From: Photobacterium profundum SS9
GTDB lineage: Bacteria; Pseudomonadota; Gammaproteobacteria; Enterobacterales; Vibrionaceae
Assembly: GCF_000196255.1 (NCBI RefSeq)
Contig: NC_006371.1
Coordinates: forward strand, 758,332 to 822,331
Length of the DNA stretch: 64,000 nucleotides
Direction: 5' to 3'
Of the stretch, positions 17,635 through 28,272 are shown in pieces (position 1 is the first letter of the stretch; each line of letters begins with the position of its first letter). The position numbers and the translations under genes are program-made. The notes under the pieces were generated by a model, which was not told the DNA's origin, did no database searches, and saw only the letters and a program-made list of their open reading frames with translations.

Positions 17635-17674
17635 GTGGTTGTTATTAAGTGGGAGTAGTTGTTATTAAGTAAGA
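17635..17674. promoter_or_regulatory. Two 20-bp tandem direct repeats upstream of the respiratory operon
   Basis: GTGGTTGTTATTAAGTGGGA is followed immediately by GTAGTTGTTATTAAGTAAGA (17 of 20 identical), about two helical turns apart and 76-115 bases upstream of the cytochrome start. Such phased repeats often bind a transcription factor dimer array. The protein is unknown. The rest of the 429-base divergent gap 17560-17988 is very AT-rich. Confidence 0.5.
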
Positions 17675-17914
17675 AAGAGTCAGCTTATAAATTATCTAAT
17701 TCTAATGTTTATTTTTAATTGACGACCAAGCCAATTAATTGTGTTTTTTTTGAGGTGAACATAATTATATGTTTTTAATTATAAAGTTATCAATCAATTG
17801 CAACGAATAGGCTGTTATTTAATATGATGTTGACATTGGTATTTACTATACTGGTAACAGGTAATGATGGGTGACAGTCTGTTTAATTTATTTTAATTCT
17901 CTGGTTTTAAAACA

Positions 17915-17928
17915 TTGATCTGGATCAT
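17915..17928 (+). promoter_or_regulatory. FNR-type binding site upstream of the DUF255 gene
   Basis: TTGATCTGGATCAT matches the FNR consensus TTGAT-N4-ATCAA at nine of ten positions. Its centre (17921.5) lies where a class II FNR site (-41.5) would put the transcript start near 17963. A plausible -10, TATCTA, lies at 17952-17957, so the geometry fits activation of the rightward gene. It is about 360 bases from the leftward operon, too far for class II action there. Confidence 0.75.
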
Positions 17929-17988
17929 TTAAATATCAACTGTTAGTTATTTATCTATTAATGAAAGCTATTATAAAGAGTTCTCAGT

Positions 17989-20343
17989 ATGTTTAAATTA
18001 CACTATCAAGTTTTATTACTTATCTTTCTTTGCCCCGTCGTATATTGCAAAGGGTTGGAAAATACACTTGAACTCGACTTGGAACAAGCTCGCTTAAGTA
18101 GGCAAGGTCAATACCAGGTTAGAACTCAATATTTATCGAAAATAGGTACTCCGGTCTACACCAATCGGCTGATATTGGAAAATTCGCCTTACCTTTTACA
18201 ACATGCTCATAACCCCGTTAACTGGTATGCATGGGGTAAGGAAGCCTTTGATGCTGCCCGTCGAGAGAATAAGCCAATCTTTTTATCTATAGGTTATTCA
18301 ACTTGTCATTGGTGTCATGTAATGGAAGCTGAGAGCTTTGATAATGAAGAGGTGGCACGGATACTCAATAAGTACTTCATTAGTATCAAGGTTGATCGAG
18401 ATTTACGTCCTGATATTGATGATTTTTATATCAAAGCGGCTCTAGTTTTTTCAGGTAAGGCGGGGTGGCCGGTTTCAAGCTTTCTCACCCATGACAGTAA
18501 GCCATTTTTTGTCGCCTCATATTTTTCGCGACCAGATTTTGTCGATTTACTTGAGCAAGTACAAGATAAGTGGACAAATAATCATCAATTTTTGCTTAAG
18601 TCAGCCATTGAAATTTATCAGGAAATTCAAGAGCAACAAAAAGTGGCCAGCGTGGCGGATACAATTTCCCCGTCTTTGATTGATCAAACCATAATTAAAA
18701 TACTTAGCTCTGAGGATAAGAGGTGGGGAGGAATAGATCAAATTCCAAAGTTTCCTCGGGAATTAATATTAATGTTACTGCTTCGAAAATTAAAAACAGT
18801 TGACGATTTCGCTTTAAGTCGGGAGTGGGAGTTTATTAGCCGAGAGTTAGACGCTCTTTTACAAGGTGGGATTTACGATCAGGTTGCAGGAGGTTTTCAT
18901 CGTTATGCAACTGATAAGGCCTGGCGAATTCCCCATTTCGAAAAAATGCTATTTAATCAAGCGCTATTAGCAGATATTTATACTAATGCTTGGTTTTATA
19001 GTGGTGATAATGAATATAAACGTATCGTTATTGAAACCTTGAATTATGTACTTAATGAAATGCGTTCCGATAAAGCTTGTTTCTATTCTGCTACTGATGC
19101 TGACAGTGAGAATGAAGAAGGTAAGTTTTATTTATGGCATGACAGAGAGATTGCTTCTTTATTTACACCGGGTGAAACTGATTTTGTACGGAAATTATAT
19201 GGAATTAGACAAGAAGGAAATTTTAACCATAAAAATATCCCTTATTTACCCAACGGTCTTGAATCAGTTGCCGAAGCTAACGATGTTGATTACCAGATAC
19301 TATTAACAAAAATAGCAGGAATTCGACAGAAGCTTTATCAAAAACGAGCTGAGCGTATTCCGCCTTTTAAGGACAAAAAACAAGTAGTTGAATGGAGTGC
19401 TTTGATGATAAGTGCATTGGCAAACAGTGGTCTGGTATTTAATACTCCTGAGTATATTCGTGTTGCAGACCAGTGTGCTGAAGCAATATGGCAGCATGCG
19501 ATAAATGATCAAGGATCATCTTTTCGTCTAATTGATTCAAACAAAGCCTCTGCCTCTGCGACGTTAGGTGACTATGGGCATTATATTCAGGCTATGTTGA
19601 CGTTATACGATGTTACCGATAAAGATATTTGGCTAACGCGCTCGCATCTTATCTATCTTCAAGCAGTGAGAATGTTCCAGGATAAAAAATCAGGAGGTTT
19701 CTTTAATACAGCGTTTGATCAAAATGAACAGCTTTTCTTACGTAGTAAAAATGTGACAGATAACACCGTTGCTTCAGGAAACTCGGCAATGCTTATGGCT
19801 ATGGTCATGTTGCATCAGCGAAGTGGCCAATTTGTTAAGCAGAGTCAGATCAAAGAATTTATCAGCTACAATGCGTCTGTAATAAACCAAAATCCAATCG
19901 CATTTCCTGCTATGTTGGCTGCAGTTGATGAATCACTTCAAGCCGATATCAAGCCTGTGAAATATGCGGCAAAAGGTAATATTAAAATTCGTGCTGAATT
20001 TAGACAGAATAAAAAACAGCTAACGTTAACCTTGATGATTTCAAATGGCTGGCATATCAATAGTACACAGCCATTGCAATCCAACTTGATCCCTACCACT
20101 GTTGAACTTGTTTATCCTACAACCGCAGACCTGACGATGCAGTACCCTGAAGGTCATCTGAAATCGCTTAGTTTCAGTCAGCAAGAATTATCATTATATG
20201 AAGACGAACTGAAATTGACAGGCAATATCATTCAGCCAGTAGCTTCTAATTATTTACTAATAAACATACGGTTACAAGCATGTAATGACAAAATGTGCTT
20301 GCCGCCAGAAACTGTTCGGATAGCGCCAATATACTTAGATTAA
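17989..20343 (+). CDS. Exported DUF255/thioredoxin-like protein fused to a DsbD_N-like domain
   Basis: A 784-residue protein with a signal peptide (residues 1-20). Residues about 57-215 are the thioredoxin-like DUF255 domain (YyaL/SSP411 family), with [17 protein letters not shown] and the active-site-like CHWC in [10 protein letters not shown]. The middle is the family's alpha/alpha-toroid ([44 protein letters not shown]). The last 120 residues resemble DsbD_N ([38 protein letters not shown]), a domain that relays disulfides in the periplasm. YyaL proteins are normally cytoplasmic and lack it. The gene is divergent from the cytochrome operon and has an FNR site, suggesting a role in thiol chemistry for anaerobic cytochrome or molybdoenzyme maturation. 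Confidence 0.82.
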   Translation: MFKLHYQVLLLIFLCPVVYCKGLENTLELDLEQARLSRQGQYQVRTQYLSKIGTPVYTNRLILENSPYLLQHAHNPVNWYAWGKEAFDAARRENKPIFLSIGYSTCHWCHVMEAESFDNEEVARILNKYFISIKVDRDLRPDIDDFYIKAALVFSGKAGWPVSSFLTHDSKPFFVASYFSRPDFVDLLEQVQDKWTNNHQFLLKSAIEIYQEIQEQQKVASVADTISPSLIDQTIIKILSSEDKRWGGIDQIPKFPRELILMLLLRKLKTVDDFALSREWEFISRELDALLQGGIYDQVAGGFHRYATDKAWRIPHFEKMLFNQALLADIYTNAWFYSGDNEYKRIVIETLNYVLNEMRSDKACFYSATDADSENEEGKFYLWHDREIASLFTPGETDFVRKLYGIRQEGNFNHKNIPYLPNGLESVAEANDVDYQILLTKIAGIRQKLYQKRAERIPPFKDKKQVVEWSALMISALANSGLVFNTPEYIRVADQCAEAIWQHAINDQGSSFRLIDSNKASASATLGDYGHYIQAMLTLYDVTDKDIWLTRSHLIYLQAVRMFQDKKSGGFFNTAFDQNEQLFLRSKNVTDNTVASGNSAMLMAMVMLHQRSGQFVKQSQIKEFISYNASVINQNPIAFPAMLAAVDESLQADIKPVKYAAKGNIKIRAEFRQNKKQLTLTLMISNGWHINSTQPLQSNLIPTTVELVYPTTADLTMQYPEGHLKSLSFSQQELSLYEDELKLTGNIIQPVASNYLLINIRLQACNDKMCLPPETVRIAPIYLD

Positions 20344-20435
20344 GGTTCTGTTACACCCCACTTAATGTTAACCACAAAGCCAACCACTGCATCACCAGAG
20401 ATGCAGTAAGTTGGACTGTCATGAAGTAAGGTAGA

Positions 20436-22067
20436 CTAGCCAAGTTCGAAGAATTGAACTTGTTTCAATACTTGCTTGCTAACCTGATTCATTTCATCAC
20501 TGCAGCTTGCTGTTTCGGCACAAATGGTTGCTGATTTTTGAGTTAATTCTTGTACAGTATGCATGTTACCGCTGATCTCAGTAGCGACAGCACTTTGTTG
20601 CTCAGCGGCCGTGGCAATTTGCTGCGTCTGATCATTGACTTGATGAATCAACTCTAGAATGTCTTCAATCATCTGGTTACTTTCTACCACTTTTCCTTCA
20701 GCTGAAGTGGCAATTTTAGTGCTGTCAAACATCATTTTTACTGCATTTTCACAAGCTGAGCTGAGTTGATTCAGCATGGCTTCGATTTCATTTACTGATG
20801 ATTGCGAACGTTGAGCAAGGGTTCTTACTTCATCGGCAACAACAGCGAATCCACGTCCTTGTTCACCAGCTCGTGCAGCTTCAATGGCTGCATTGAGGGC
20901 AAGCAGGTTTGTTTGTTCAGCAATATTACGAATCACATCGAGGATACTTTCGATTCTTGTTGATTCGTCTTTTAGCAGGCCAACGACATTGGCAGTTTCA
21001 TTCAGATTACCAACCAGTTTAATAACTGCGTCTTTAGTCTGATTTGAAGAGTCGATCCCTTTGTTAGCCAGCACCGCCATGGTATCTGAAGTTTGCGCCG
21101 ATTCAGAAGTATTGTCGGCAATATTCATGCTGGTGATCGTCAATTCTTCAATGGCCGTTACAACCTGTACAGTGTGATCAGACACTTCAGAAGCTGAAAT
21201 TTGAATATTATTATTGGCTTCTAGTAGTGTTTGACTATTGGTATCGACAATCTGCGTCGAGCTATTGATAGCAGAAAGTGTATTGTTCAGGTTTTGGATC
21301 GTGGTATTCAATGCACGGCTGAGTTCGGCTATTTCATCTTTTCCGTCAACAACACACAACACATTCAGTTTGCCTTTGGCCAGTGCGTGCGCAGTATCCA
21401 TTACATGCTTAATACTATTAGTAATTTTTTTTGATAAGAATTGACTAAAGATTACAGCGATGGCAACTGAAATAATGATGGATAAATAGAAGACATAATT
21501 CGCATAACTAATTGCATTATTGGCGTCCTTATTTGCGGTATCCGCTGCGCTATAATTCATTTTTTGAAAATCATTAAAGAATTCGTTAAGGGTGGAATAT
21601 GAATCACGGTAATCTGAGAATACAGAAAAAGGGGCTTTATTATCTGGTGCATTTTCCATTGCCTTAATGAAAGCCGATGAATTGTTCTGAAAAGTTGTTA
21701 CTACTTGTCTAAGTTTAGTCGTAGTCGTTGCATCACCGGCAAAGTCTTTGGATAAGGCATTCAATAACTGCGGGGTATCCGCCATGTTTTTATTAATGCT
21801 CGACACATAGCCATCAACCTGATTTGAAAGGTTCAGCAAGTAAGCAATCTGCAATCCTCGAACATTCAACATAATCTCGGTTTGCGTATCTTTGACTTCT
21901 TCAAATAACAATGAAACCGCGAAGTTTTGTGTATAGAATTGATTGAAATTGTTAGCAATGCGATCATTGGCTGATTTGATAAAAAGCAATGAGATAGCAA
22001 AGATTGACAAAATCACGCCAATCAAAAGATAGAACTTTGTTCTTATTGTTAAGTTATTTATGTTCAT
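20436..22067 (-). CDS. Methyl-accepting chemotaxis protein
   Basis: A transmembrane chemoreceptor of about 543 residues. The first membrane span is at about 9-27; a helical periplasmic sensor of about 160 residues follows, resembling a four-helix-bundle type; the second span is near residue 197 ([17 protein letters not shown]), then a HAMP domain. The signalling hairpin contains the canonical tip [37 protein letters not shown] (given as separate blocks in most alignments). The upstream in-frame TTG is not needed; ATG at 22067 is preferred. Its ligand is unknown. Lying beside the respiratory operon it could sense the acceptor or redox state, but that is only neighbourhood inference. Confidence 0.9.
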   Translation of the reverse strand: MNINNLTIRTKFYLLIGVILSIFAISLLFIKSANDRIANNFNQFYTQNFAVSLLFEEVKDTQTEIMLNVRGLQIAYLLNLSNQVDGYVSSINKNMADTPQLLNALSKDFAGDATTTTKLRQVVTTFQNNSSAFIKAMENAPDNKAPFSVFSDYRDSYSTLNEFFNDFQKMNYSAADTANKDANNAISYANYVFYLSIIISVAIAVIFSQFLSKKITNSIKHVMDTAHALAKGKLNVLCVVDGKDEIAELSRALNTTIQNLNNTLSAINSSTQIVDTNSQTLLEANNNIQISASEVSDHTVQVVTAIEELTITSMNIADNTSESAQTSDTMAVLANKGIDSSNQTKDAVIKLVGNLNETANVVGLLKDESTRIESILDVIRNIAEQTNLLALNAAIEAARAGEQGRGFAVVADEVRTLAQRSQSSVNEIEAMLNQLSSACENAVKMMFDSTKIATSAEGKVVESNQMIEDILELIHQVNDQTQQIATAAEQQSAVATEISGNMHTVQELTQKSATICAETASCSDEMNQVSKQVLKQVQFFELG

Positions 22068-22257
22068 AACAGCCAACTGTAAAGAGTGGTTAATCTAGGA
22101 AAGAGTGGTTGAAAATCGCACCACATATATGCGTATACGGCTTAAAACTGCGAGATTTGAGTGTGGCATTCGCTTGGGGTGTGCAGTTATCGTGCGAGGG
22201 TATGCCCTCTTGTTGTTATAGCGGCCGTAATATTAATAACTTTAGAGATAGTTTAAA

Positions 22258-23046
22258 GGGTTTTGTCGCAAACTGGAGTGCTCTCCTCTACACTCATTAC
22301 CTTTAGCATTATGACTATCAACTTTTCTGGTCGCCACTTTCCTTCCTGTATCATCCTCCAGGCTGTTTGCTATTACGTTTCATATAAACTCAGCTACCGT
22401 GAAATCGAAGAGATCATGGCTGAGCGGGGTATTCATGCTGATCACTCAACCATCAATCGGTGGGTCATCAAATATGCTCCCTTACTGGAACATCAGGCTC
22501 GTCGAAGAAAGAAGCCTGTCGCCTCTTCGTGGCGGATGGGCGAGACCGATATTAACGTCAAAGGTCAGTGGAAGTATTACTACCGGGTCGGGCAATGTGA
22601 TTGATTTTCTACTGCGTGATAAGCGGGACGAAAAAGCGGCGAGAGCCTTTTTCTAAAAGGCCATAGGCCAATATGGAATACCAGAGAAAGTGGTTATTGA
22701 CGGCAGCCATTCCAACGCGTTAGCACTGCATCATATCAATGTTGGGCTTTGGAATAACGGGCACATGCTGAGTCTAATTGAAATCCTTTTAATCAAGTAT
22801 CGGAACAATATCGTCGAGCAAAGCCACCGCAGAGTGAAAGGTAAAATGAATCAATGTTTAGGATGGAAATCAGACGAAGGAGCAAGGGCCACACTTGCTG
22901 GTGTGGAGCTGTGGTCGATGATTAAAAATGGGCAGCTCGACAACCCTGAAGATTTATCTGTTTGGGATGAATTCTACGCGCTTGCAGCCTAGTTGTATCT
23001 AGAAATCAGTGCGCGTGTAGTTAGACTAAACTCTGCGACAAAACCC
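22258..23046 (+). mobile_element. IS6-family insertion sequence (decayed)
   Basis: Perfect 13-bp terminal inverted repeats GGGTTTTGTCGCA (22258-22270) and TGCGACAAAACCC (23034-23046) enclose a 789-bp element, the usual size of the IS6/IS26 family. No 8-bp target duplication is seen: the flanks are AGTTTAAA and TTTTTCCA. This suggests deletion or recombination after insertion. The right inverted repeat supplies the last codons of the neighbouring REC-TPR gene. Confidence 0.88.
22311..22992 (+). pseudogene. IS6-family DDE transposase, frameshifted
   Basis: The reading starts MTINFSGRHFPSCIILQAV, with the helix-turn-helix LSYREIEEIMAERGIHADHSTINRW and the first catalytic Asp in GETDINVKGQWKYYYR. 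The frame breaks near 22595, where a small deletion has removed part of the usual YYRAVDKYGDVIDFLL region. A TAA stop then interrupts at 22654-22656. The second Asp (VIDGSHSN) and the Glu region (IVEQSHRRVKGKMN) continue in a later frame to 22992. It cannot make an intact transposase. Confidence 0.87.
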
Positions 23047-24675
23047 TTTTTCCATCGCTAAATTAAACAATTCATCGGCCTTATTTTTTTCTGCTTTACT
23101 TGGTCTGTTGTCATTACAATAAACCCAGTAGCAAGACTCAATAATACTTTTATTTTCAACTAAATTTAAAGGTGGTGACTCATCCACTATCATTAATTCT
23201 AGAATTAAAAAACAAAGCTTAAAAGAAAAAGGAGCTCTAAAAAAAGCGTTGTAAGCATCGTTAATAGCCTTGTCAGCATAGTTGTTTTGACTATGTTCTA
23301 ATGCCGATACAGTAAATTTTTTCCCTTCGTTTAAACGTTGACGAATTTCCTCCTGACAACCTTTTAACAGCTTAATCTGACTTTGTAGTAAAACACCATC
23401 CTCAGTTTCTCCGCAAAGTTGTTTAGCCTGCAATATTGATTTCTCGTATAAATCAGGCATACCGCAGAAAGCATATAGCTGAGCTATATTTAGTGCAGTG
23501 TAAAAGTCTTTTATCGGGAGGCATTCTCTTTTAATTTTATTCGCAATAATGAAGCACCTTTTAAAATCACCACTCATGCAAGCAAGCACACCAAAACCTG
23601 CTAGTAAACTCAACTCTTCAGTAGGATTAATTTGTTCATTTTCCATTCTTAATTTTAATTCATTGATTTCATATCTCGCTTCATTAATCAGCTTTTCGCG
23701 CTTTCTTTTATCATCGGTGTATAAAGAGGCAAGAAGTAATGAAATAGAAATATTTACTGAAACACTATTGCTGTATCGATTGGTTCCAATAACTTTGGTA
23801 ATGAATAGCTGGTAACTAAATGCTGCTTTGTCATATTCCCTTAGTGCTGCATGTAGGTTAGCTATAATCAATTCTCGTAATGGGTTAGCGGGGTTGATTT
23901 TATGTAATATATTAAACTGCTCCAACGCTTCTGAATTTTGATTCCTCATCATCATACCTTTTGCCAGAGACCTTCGCGCCACAGGCTGGGTAGGATATTG
24001 AACTAATATATCTCGAAAGATATCTTCTGCTTTTGTGTACTCTCCAAGTTCTTGCAGAGCCTGACCAAATCCAATATTTGGCCATACGTGATCAGTGTGT
24101 TTACAGGCATCTTCATAAAATAGTCGAGCTTCTTGGTGACGTTTCAGGTTCAGTAAGCAATCACCATAAATCCGGTTAAGATAGTTTAAGTATTGTGGCG
24201 AGGAATTTCTGTAACGATCACATAAATCAAGTGCTGCTTGATAATCTTTGTTATCCATTGCAAATAATAAAGGGGATAAAACGTTTTTTCTTATGATCAC
24301 ATTTTCGATTCGCTCAATAAACTCAAAATATGAATAAGGTTTAAGTAGATAATCATCAGGTTCGAGTTCAATCAAATGGGTGACAGCCTTCAGTGTATTG
24401 TCACCAGTTATACATATAAAGATAGCATCACTAGAAATTAATTTACGCTGTTTGATTTCATCAAAGATAAGAGCGCCATCAATATGGTTACCCATATTGT
24501 AATCACAAAGAACGACATCGTATTTATGCTTGGTTAATAAACGAATAGCTTTGTGACTATTAATCGTACTGTCAATATTAGAATTCCTAACATTAGCTCT
24601 ATGCAGCGTGGTGCGCATTATTGATATAGCAATGTCAGAATCATCAATGATTAAAAACTTTTTAGTGCTTAGCAT
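23026..24675 (-). CDS. Response regulator receiver protein with TPR repeats
   Basis: A 549-residue cytoplasmic protein. Residues 1-125 are a CheY-like receiver with the acidic pair in FLIIDDSD, the phosphoacceptor Asp in VVLCDYNMG (about 58) and the conserved Lys in YLLKPYS (about 111). Tetratricopeptide-like helices follow from about 135 to 480. There is no DNA-binding or enzymatic output domain, so it probably works through protein contacts; similar REC-TPR proteins are common in Vibrio and Shewanella. The last six codons (GFCRRV and stop) are read from the inverted repeat of the adjacent IS6 element, so the native C-terminus may have been replaced. Confidence 0.82.
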   Translation of the reverse strand: MLSTKKFLIIDDSDIAISIMRTTLHRANVRNSNIDSTINSHKAIRLLTKHKYDVVLCDYNMGNHIDGALIFDEIKQRKLISSDAIFICITGDNTLKAVTHLIELEPDDYLLKPYSYFEFIERIENVIIRKNVLSPLLFAMDNKDYQAALDLCDRYRNSSPQYLNYLNRIYGDCLLNLKRHQEARLFYEDACKHTDHVWPNIGFGQALQELGEYTKAEDIFRDILVQYPTQPVARRSLAKGMMMRNQNSEALEQFNILHKINPANPLRELIIANLHAALREYDKAAFSYQLFITKVIGTNRYSNSVSVNISISLLLASLYTDDKRKREKLINEARYEINELKLRMENEQINPTEELSLLAGFGVLACMSGDFKRCFIIANKIKRECLPIKDFYTALNIAQLYAFCGMPDLYEKSILQAKQLCGETEDGVLLQSQIKLLKGCQEEIRQRLNEGKKFTVSALEHSQNNYADKAINDAYNAFFRAPFSFKLCFLILELMIVDESPPLNLVENKSIIESCYWVYCNDNRPSKAEKNKADELFNLAMEKGFCRRV

Positions 24676-25017
24676 TCTTATATATCTTGTATTTAGTCAT
24701 TAGGGATAGTTTCATTTTCGTTCTCCTGCCGATGTATGTTGTTTGATGGCTGAGACTCTTGCCTGTATTGACTAATTTGGTGGGCTAACGAGTGAATCAT
24801 ATATCATTTGCCAATTTATTAATATGATTTATTCATGGGCCCTATAACCATAGGTATCTACACAAAATGGTTACGAATTAACCAATCGGCCAAGAGAAGG
24901 GAACTGATCTAAGGATCAACGATCAAGAGAGTTAACTTTCATTTCATTAGTATTGACGATGACTCTTTTTGAACAACATCAATTACCCTGTATCCTTGAA
25001 TCAAGATTATCTAAGCG

Positions 25018-26328
25018 CTGGGGAATCCCCACATAATTTACGCACGATAACTCTTCCTCGCCATTAGAATAAGGGTGCATTGCGCCCAACGTATTGCTGG
25101 TTCGTTGATGTGATATTCCAGCCGTCGGAAGACCTCTTTTCCTAGCCTAACAAATGATAAAACTCGTCGGTCTTTTACTGAATTTGCCTGAAAATGACGG
25201 TGCCAACCGTTATGCTCTGCAATTATTCCAAACCACCAATAGACCATAAAAGCGAGCAGACCAATGAGCAGCAAAATATCGAACCGTTTAGGATCATGGG
25301 TTCGGCTTTGGCGTAAGCCAAAGCCGTATTGCGGACTTTTTAAGTCACGGAACGTTTCTTCAATTTGCATACGTTTGGTGTAGAGCCTGACGATACACCG
25401 AGATGAAAATATATCTGTTGGGAGATTAGTCGCCAGCACCCAAGGTTCTAGTGCTGACTTCTTATGGACGGCTTGGGCGGAGAAATGCTCTCGACCTTTT
25501 GGTCGGTCTTTACGTTTTTTAGGTGTTTGTTTTTTATAGAGGTGAAGATGACATTGTAATGGTTTTCGTTTGGCAAGCTGTGTGAATCCTACATATTTAG
25601 GTTTGCTATTCGCTTTAATAAACAACTGCTTGATGTGTTGCCATTGGTTTTTTATTAAGACGTTTACGTCTCCTCTGACACGTCCAAGATAACACCAATC
25701 CATGTCATCAACCTGCCTAAACCAGGTATTACGAAAGCCAGCATCAGTCACGATAATGGGGATGACATGCGAAGGCAAAACAGCTTTGAAATCATCGAGA
25801 AACTGCTGATGACTGCGCGGAGAATTGTAGTTTTTAAAGGTAAAAGTTTGCTCGAAAAGCGTAACAGAACGTCCTTCTACAGCAATAGAAGCTCTTAGTA
25901 CCATGAGTCGTTCGTATTCGCGAATATCAGCCCAATCGACTAAGACAATAGGTTGTGGATTGACCGAACAAAATTGATGACAGTGCCAACGATAAATATC
26001 GAGTCTGTCGTGGTGCAGGTGATTGTTACCTAATAAACGGTCAACGCGCTTAATACAGTGTTTCGTTTTGGCCTTTGAAGGAAGCGAACGTCCAAAGTAA
26101 AGTAAGCGTAAGTGCATCATTGCTAAGCAATGCTTGCACAGAGTCCATGAGTGATTTGAGTCTCTTTTTGTGAATGTTAGGGCATTGATTTTCCAGCGAC
26201 TCGTGTAGTATTTGAATATCACGCATCTTGCTTTCAATCTTTTGTGTTTGTGGTGAATTCATTAGATCAGAAGGTAAGGTGCGTGTCTACTGATTGAACT
26301 ACAAAGGTATTTTGTGGGGATTCGTAAG
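25018..26328 (-). mobile_element. IS10-like insertion sequence with 9-bp target duplication
   Basis: The 1311-bp element is bounded by the 9-bp direct duplication ATCTAAGCG (25009-25017 and 26329-26337), which fits the IS10 target preference NGCTNAGCN at all but one fixed base. Its ends read inward CTGGGGAATCCCCACA and CTTACGAATCCCCACA, close to the IS10 end CTGATGAATCCCC. It is inserted in the coding region of the IS4-family transposase. Confidence 0.93.
25038..26226 (-). pseudogene. IS10-type transposase with a single-base frameshift
   Basis: The protein aligns by eye with IS10 transposase from MRDIQILHESL (start 26226), through PIVLVDWADIREYERLMVLRAS (first Asp), IVTDAGF (second Asp) to YTKRMQIEETFRDLKS (Glu). 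The frame breaks near 26104-26106, where an extra A (T on the coding strand) splits LTLTL from LGRSLPSKAKTK; removing one base rejoins both parts exactly at the position expected from IS10. The remainder stays open to 25038, so the inactivation looks recent. Confidence 0.88.
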
Positions 26329-27568
26329 ATCTAAGCGTTATCAGACCCTTATAATGGAACACATGACAGTTAATTCTAGCAATGCACCAGGTGTAGAATC
26401 TCTTCGCCACCACACACAATCATGGGCATCGACACAAGCAACATGGCGTTTTTATCATAATGAGGATGTGACTTTTCCTATGCTAAGTGGCCCGATGCTG
26501 GGACTTGCTCGTTCTGGTGTGAAAGAAAGTCAAAGTCGATATGTATTAATGGCTCATGATTGGTGCCATATCAATTTCGCTAAACATCATAGTAAGTTAG
26601 ATAAAACTAAGATGTCACACGCTCTCGATGTTGGCTACGAACTGCAAGCGTCTTTATTGGTAGACGCAAATACTGGCGCACCCATTGCTCCAGCAGGTCT
26701 TAACTTACTGACAAGCAACGGTATTTATCAATGCCGAAGCCAAGAGTTACAACCCAAGCAAAGTCACCTAGATTCACTCTTTGACAGCATTCATTGGCAA
26801 GAACAATTAGATTTAGACAAGCCCCTGGTGCATGTTGTTGATAGAGAAGCAGATTCAGCGAAAGACTTAAGACGTTTAGGCTCAGTTCACTGGCTAACTC
26901 GAACTAAAAAAGGCTCAACGTTCCGTCACGAAGGTCAGTTTAAAACGGCTGAAATCATCAGTCGAACAATCTCCCCAGACTTGAAAGGTGTTATTTCTCT
27001 TCGAGGTAAAGAGGGCTATTTGTTTGTTGGTGAAACGACTGTTGAGTTACACCGGAAATCAGAAAAGCTCGCGTCAGCGGCGCCCACCTGTCGCTTTGTT
27101 ATGAGCCTGGTCACGGATGATGAAGGTAAAGAGCTAGCAAGATGGTATCTGCTGTCTAACGTGTTGGATGTTGATGCAACAGAGATTGCAACGTGGTATT
27201 GCCATCGCTGGAATATTGAATCTTGGTTTAAGTTATTGAAGTCAGATGGTCATCAGTTAGAAAAATGGCAGCAAACTACTGCGGAGTCAATATTAAAGCG
27301 TCTGATCACAGCCAGTGTTGCAACGACGTTGATATTTAAGCTTTATTCGGACAGCTCGGATGAAGCTAATGAATTTAAAGGTTTTTTGGTTAAGCTGAGT
27401 GGTCGTTTAACTAAGCGAACAAAGCCTGTCACTCAGCCATCACTGCTTGCGGGACTATGGGTTTTCCTACAAATGTGTGAAGTACTAGATACCTACACCA
27501 TGGATGAGATAAACGCGATGAGGCAAATAGCCAGTTCGTTTTTTGCTCAATCTGTGTAGATACCTATG

Positions 27569-27651
27569 CCTATAACCTATAACCTGTAACCTATAACCTA
27601 TAACCTATAACCTATAACTTATAACTTATAACCTATAACTTATAACCTATA
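27569..27651. repeat. Tandem heptamer array (CCTATAA), about 12 copies
   Basis: Eleven complete units plus a partial one run without interruption: seven early units are CCTATAA with one CCTGTAA, and three later units are CTTATAA. A single further unit lies at 24841-24849 on the other side of the IS4 element, so the element appears to have landed in or next to the first unit. Confidence 0.93.
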
Positions 27652-27713
27652 CCCGTGATCATTGATGATGCTTGATTTCTTCAATAATGAGGATCATGCT
27701 AAACACTATGAAA

Positions 27714-28270
27714 ATGACTCTAACCCAAAAGCAAAAACACGAACTTGAAAACCAGCATGATAAGACTCGTGATGGTCGAGTCCGTGACCGTATAAAAGCG
27801 GTACTTCTTGCATCTGAAGGTTGGAGCACCTCCATGAAACGACAGTTCTTCGTCATCTCAAAGATTATGAACAATCTGAAAAACTGACACCTGAAAATGG
27901 CGGGTCATCGGGATACTTATCTGTCATTCAAACGATGGCGCTAATAGAGCATCTGACTGAGCATGCCTACCATCATACTCATCAAATCGTAGCCTACGTA
28001 ATGGAACATTTTGGCGTTCAATACAGTGTCCCAGGTATGAACAAATGGCTTCATCACAATGGCTTTAGTTATAAGATGCCCAAAGGTGTCCCACATAAAT
28101 TTGATGAAGCAAAACAGCAGGCTTTTATCGAGGCTTATGACGCACTTAAAGCAAGCTGTGGCGTGGATGAATCGATTTTATTCATTGATGCTGTTCATCC
28201 AACGCAGGCGACTAAAATCACGCATGGTTGGATACGTACAGGTCAAGATAAAGCACTTGAAACAGCAGTT
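27714..28270 (+). pseudogene. IS630-family transposase remnant
   Basis: MTLTQKQKHELENQHDK and DRIKAVLLASEGWSTSM are the N-terminal HTH of an IS630 transposase; after a frame change the protein continues HETTVLRHLKDYEQSEKL to ILFIDAVHPTQATKITHGWIRTGQDKALET. The break lies between two CATG tetramers (27833-27843), as if about 20 bases were lost by slippage. The last third, with the final catalytic Glu, is missing: at about 28266 the sequence switches to the 55-bp direct repeat. Confidence 0.8.
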
Positions 28271-28272
28271 AT

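Larger units (their letters stand above)
24959..27559 (+). pseudogene. IS4-family (IS50-like) transposase split by an insertion
   Basis: The N-terminal codons begin at ATG 24959 (MTLFEQHQLPCILESRLSK) and stop at the nested insertion (25017). After it, the same frame resumes at 26338 (RYQTLIMEHM) and runs to 27559. Deleting the insert and one target duplication restores an uninterrupted protein of about 426 residues. Catalytic landmarks are DWCHINF and HVVDREADS (Asp residues) and the YREK-like WYCHRWNIESWFKLLKSDG, whose Glu completes the DDE triad. The 421-residue downstream frame remains open because the end of the insert is itself in frame. Confidence 0.87.
24849..27568 (+). mobile_element. 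IS4-family insertion sequence, interrupted by an IS10-like copy
   Basis: Inverted ends CATAGGTATCTACACA (24849-24864) and TGTGTAGATACCTATG (27553-27568) are perfect over 16 bp. CCTATAAC occurs just outside both ends, consistent with an 8-9-bp target duplication, though the right flank is a tandem array of the same heptamer, which makes the duplication ambiguous. Removing the nested element and one copy of its 9-bp duplication leaves about 1.4 kb, normal for the family. Confidence 0.87.

Noticed and set aside
27569..27651. CRISPR array
   Set aside because: Contiguous 7-bp units without spacers; a simple tandem repeat.
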